Shown here piece after piece: positions 62,335 through 64,000 of a stretch of DNA of 64,000 nt. The first letter of the stretch is position 1, and each line of letters opens with the position of its first letter. A program made the position numbers and the translations under genes. The notes under the pieces were generated by a model. It was not told the DNA's origin and did no database searches. It saw only the letters and a list, made by a program, of their open reading frames with translations. The stretch lies in NCBI GenBank assembly GCA_004000035.1, contig RJAE01000015.1, positions 1 to 64,000 on the forward strand, written 5' to 3'. Source of the DNA: Arthrobacter sulfonylureivorans. GTDB lineage: Bacteria > Actinomycetota > Actinomycetes > Actinomycetales > Micrococcaceae.

Positions 62335-63257
62335 CCATCCACCCCGAGATCGGCAAACTCCTCGCCACGCTGCCGCCGTTCGACCACAGCACGCGGCCGG
62401 ACCCCGAGGGCAAGCGCGCGGGCGACCTGCAGTTCGTCGCCCCGCTGGAGGACCGGCTGCCGCTGCACGCCGTCGAGGACACCGTTGCAGCCACGCCGGC
62501 GGGCGACGTCCCGGTGCGGATTTACACTCCGGCCGAGGCCGAGTCCTACGGTCTGCTGGTGTACTTCCACGGTGGCGCGTTCTTCTCCGGCAGTCTGGAG
62601 ACGCACGACCACGTGGCGCGCGCCCTGGCCAAGGAGAGCGGTTACAAGGTCATCTCCGTCGGCTTCCAACTGGCACCGGAGTCGCCCTTCCCCACCAGCC
62701 TGCAGGAGTGCTACGGCGTGGTCCGCTGGGCCGCCGAGCAGGGCGGGAGCCTGGCCTGGGACGGCAAGAGCCTGGCCCTCGCGGGCGACAGCTCCGGCGC
62801 CAACTTCGTGGCAGCGGTGACGGCGATGGCACATGACGAGGGCTTCGACCGGATCACGCATCAGGTGCTGTACTACCCGTCGGTGGACCTGGACTTCGAC
62901 GAGGACCGCTACGCCTCGCTGCGGGAGAACGCCACCGGCTTTGGCCTGGAGACCCCAGCGCTGAAGCCGTGGAACTCCTTCTACATCGAGAGCGGCGCGG
63001 ATCCCGCCGATCCGCTGGTCTCCCCGATCAAGCGCGAGGACCTCTCCGGCCTGCCGAAGGCCCTGGTCATCACCGCCGAGTACGACCCGCTGCGCGACGA
63101 GGGCGAACTCTACGGCCAGCGCTTGAAGGACGCCGGCGTGGACACCACGGTCAGCCGCTACGCCGGGGCCAACCACGGTTTCGTCCAGAACTTCTTCTGG
63201 ATCCCGGAGTTCTACCGGGCCTTCCAGGAGACAGCGGAGTTCCTGAACCAGGGCTGA
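62331..63257 (+). CDS. HSL-type alpha/beta-hydrolase esterase
   Basis: The 308-residue protein has the oxyanion HGGAFFSG near residue 81, the nucleophile GDSSGAN near 154, an Asp in EYDPLRDEG near 250 and the late NHGFVQ His near 283, the arrangement of hormone-sensitive-lipase-like esterases. It should hydrolyse a short-chain or aryl ester, or a ring-opened product of the upstream oxygenase. The GTG start at 62331 overlaps the monooxygenase stop. It is the last gene of the operon; a strong terminator follows 27 bases later. Confidence 0.85.
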   Translation: MTIHPEIGKLLATLPPFDHSTRPDPEGKRAGDLQFVAPLEDRLPLHAVEDTVAATPAGDVPVRIYTPAEAESYGLLVYFHGGAFFSGSLETHDHVARALAKESGYKVISVGFQLAPESPFPTSLQECYGVVRWAAEQGGSLAWDGKSLALAGDSSGANFVAAVTAMAHDEGFDRITHQVLYYPSVDLDFDEDRYASLRENATGFGLETPALKPWNSFYIESGADPADPLVSPIKREDLSGLPKALVITAEYDPLRDEGELYGQRLKDAGVDTTVSRYAGANHGFVQNFFWIPEFYRAFQETAEFLNQG

Positions 63258-63284
63258 ACGCGTTCAGCATCCTCCGGCCTGCCG

Positions 63285-63324
63285 AAAGCGGCGGCACGGG
63301 TCTTCGGACCCGTGCCGCCGCTTT
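63285..63324 (+). terminator. Strong terminator of the PTE operon
   Basis: Perfect 18-base arms at 63285-63302 and 63307-63324 with a TTCG tetraloop and a trailing TTTT. It ends the four-gene operon. Confidence 0.9.
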
Positions 63325-63476
63325 TCTGCTTTCTCTGCTCCGCCGTCCCGCTTTACGACGCCGTCCTGCTCCCCTTCGCGGTCCCGCGAGCCATCTTTAA
63401 GGGGCCCTACTTCTTTAAGGTGCCCGACTTCAAGGGGCCCGACGGCGATGCCCGCTTCCCGGCGCCCCGCACCAAA

Positions 63477-63508
63477 GCGGCGCGCACCCAGCGAAGGGTG
63501 CGCGCCGC
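63477..63508. terminator. Second hairpin, possible terminator
   Basis: Perfect 13-base GC-rich arms at 63477-63489 and 63496-63508 around AGCGAA, followed by a T-rich stretch (CGTCGTTCTTCT). The gap 63258-63654 holds three hairpins and no gene. Confidence 0.65.
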
Positions 63509-63542
63509 CGTCGTTCTTCTAGCTGCCGCCCCTGCCCAAACG

Positions 63543-63595
63543 ACTGCGCGGATATGGCCCCTCGCCGACGCGAAAAGGGGCCATATCCGCGCAGT
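63543..63595. repeat. Long perfect palindrome with a 13-base centre
   Basis: 20-base arms at 63543-63562 and 63576-63595 are exact complements, ending in TTTT-like sequence; 60 bases beyond is the stop of a minus-strand gene. It may be a terminator for that gene or an intergenic repeat. Confidence 0.7.
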
Positions 63596-63654
63596 GCTTT
63601 TGGAAGTGGGGGAGGTTGGAAGGTGGGGAGCGCTGATGCCCGCCTCTCAAGCCG

Positions 63655-64000
63655 TCAGTGGGCTGCCTCAAACTCCTGGCGGTAGCCGTGCAGCGTGGTG
63701 AAGAACGGGGAGGGCTCCAAGGCCGGGTTCCCGGTGTAGCCGATCGCTTCGGCAACCGGCTCGAACGGGGAGTAGGCCGAGTCGGTGACCTGCAGCCCGT
63801 GCTGCAGGCATTCCCGGGCGGCGTCGGCGATACGGGACTCCAGGTCGATACTGAACTGCAGGGCCTCGTGGGCGCGCTCGGCGTCGAGGCCAATCTCATA
63901 GGGAACCCCGTTCGCGTCGCGGTACGGGTGGCCCAGGAAGAGGCGGTTGGGCCGGACCTCGTCGCGCAGGTACTCCAGGCTCTTGCGGTAGGCGGCGGGT
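63655..64000 (-). CDS. C-terminal part of an unrecognised protein
   Basis: A minus-strand frame runs from the window edge to TGA at 63655-63657 and codes for at least 115 residues. The visible part contains YLRDEVRPNRLFLGHPYRD, GLDAERAHEALQFSIDLESR and ends HGYRQEFEAAH. I do not recognise the family. It is likely a real gene because of the smooth coding composition and nearby convergent hairpins. The start lies outside the window. No assignment is made. Confidence 0.6.
   Translation of the reverse strand, partial: PAAYRKSLEYLRDEVRPNRLFLGHPYRDANGVPYEIGLDAERAHEALQFSIDLESRIADAARECLQHGLQVTDSAYSPFEPVAEAIGYTGNPALEPSPFFTTLHGYRQEFEAAH

Overview
The window reads as chromosomal DNA of a high-GC actinobacterium. 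Coding density is high, GTG and TTG starts are common, and there are actinobacterial families such as an RNase J, a TMEM175-type channel pair, a WXG100-like/DUF1023/lipoprotein operon and a lysine-rich micro-protein. The catabolic and osmoprotectant content would suit a soil Micrococcaceae member (Arthrobacter-like). That placement is inferred from gene content, not from a marker gene. I see no rRNA, tRNA, CRISPR array, insertion sequence or phage gene.

Layout. 1-3.3 kb: secreted NodB-type deacetylase, endonuclease/phosphatase-fold protein, and an exonuclease-BRCT fusion. 3.5-11.1 kb: an aldehyde dehydrogenase converging on a six-gene minus-strand operon that looks like a methoxyphenol/gallate pathway (galB, galC, galD, a type I extradiol dioxygenase, a GntR regulator and ligM). 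11.6-20.4 kb: two TMEM175-like channels, five VOC proteins, a serine hydrolase, two AraC regulators, a cupin dioxygenase interrupted near its N terminus, and an M14 peptidase. 20.4-22.1 kb: RNase J. 22.4-29.1 kb: a LacI-type regulator between an MFS/SDR/SDR operon and an asparaginase/imidase-like/unknown operon. Three near-identical operator-like sites tie these units together.

29.3-39.4 kb: ferredoxin, MHS transporter and cytochrome P450 (minus strand), divergent from an IclR regulator, then two MFS transporters, an ornithine-cyclodeaminase-family protein and a MobA-like 3-hydroxybenzoate 4-monooxygenase. 39.4-49.4 kb: mixed accessory and repair genes (GNAT, AlkD-like, NERD, LLM flavoprotein, alanine-dehydrogenase-like, thymidylate-kinase-like, WXG/DUF1023/lipoprotein operon, Fpg/Nei glycosylase). 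49.7-57.4 kb: betT-betB-betA, choline uptake and oxidation to glycine betaine, then a class A penicillin-binding protein. 57.6-63.3 kb: a GntR/UTRA regulator, a DUF1801 protein and a four-gene plus-strand operon (two phosphotriesterase-fold proteins, an FAD monooxygenase and an HSL-type esterase). A partial unknown gene runs off the right edge.

The main theme is peripheral catabolism of aromatic and amide/ester compounds in small, separately regulated operons. The most unusual points are (a) a gallate-type lower pathway paired with a VOC-type rather than a LigAB-type ring-cleavage enzyme; (b) a phosphotriesterase-fold pair in which one member has lost five of six metal ligands while its neighbour keeps all six; (c) a LacI regulon that may degrade a cyclic imide or amide; (d) a family of 120-145 bp intergenic inverted repeats with conserved ends; and (e) a cupin dioxygenase gene with a stop codon just after its apparent native start.
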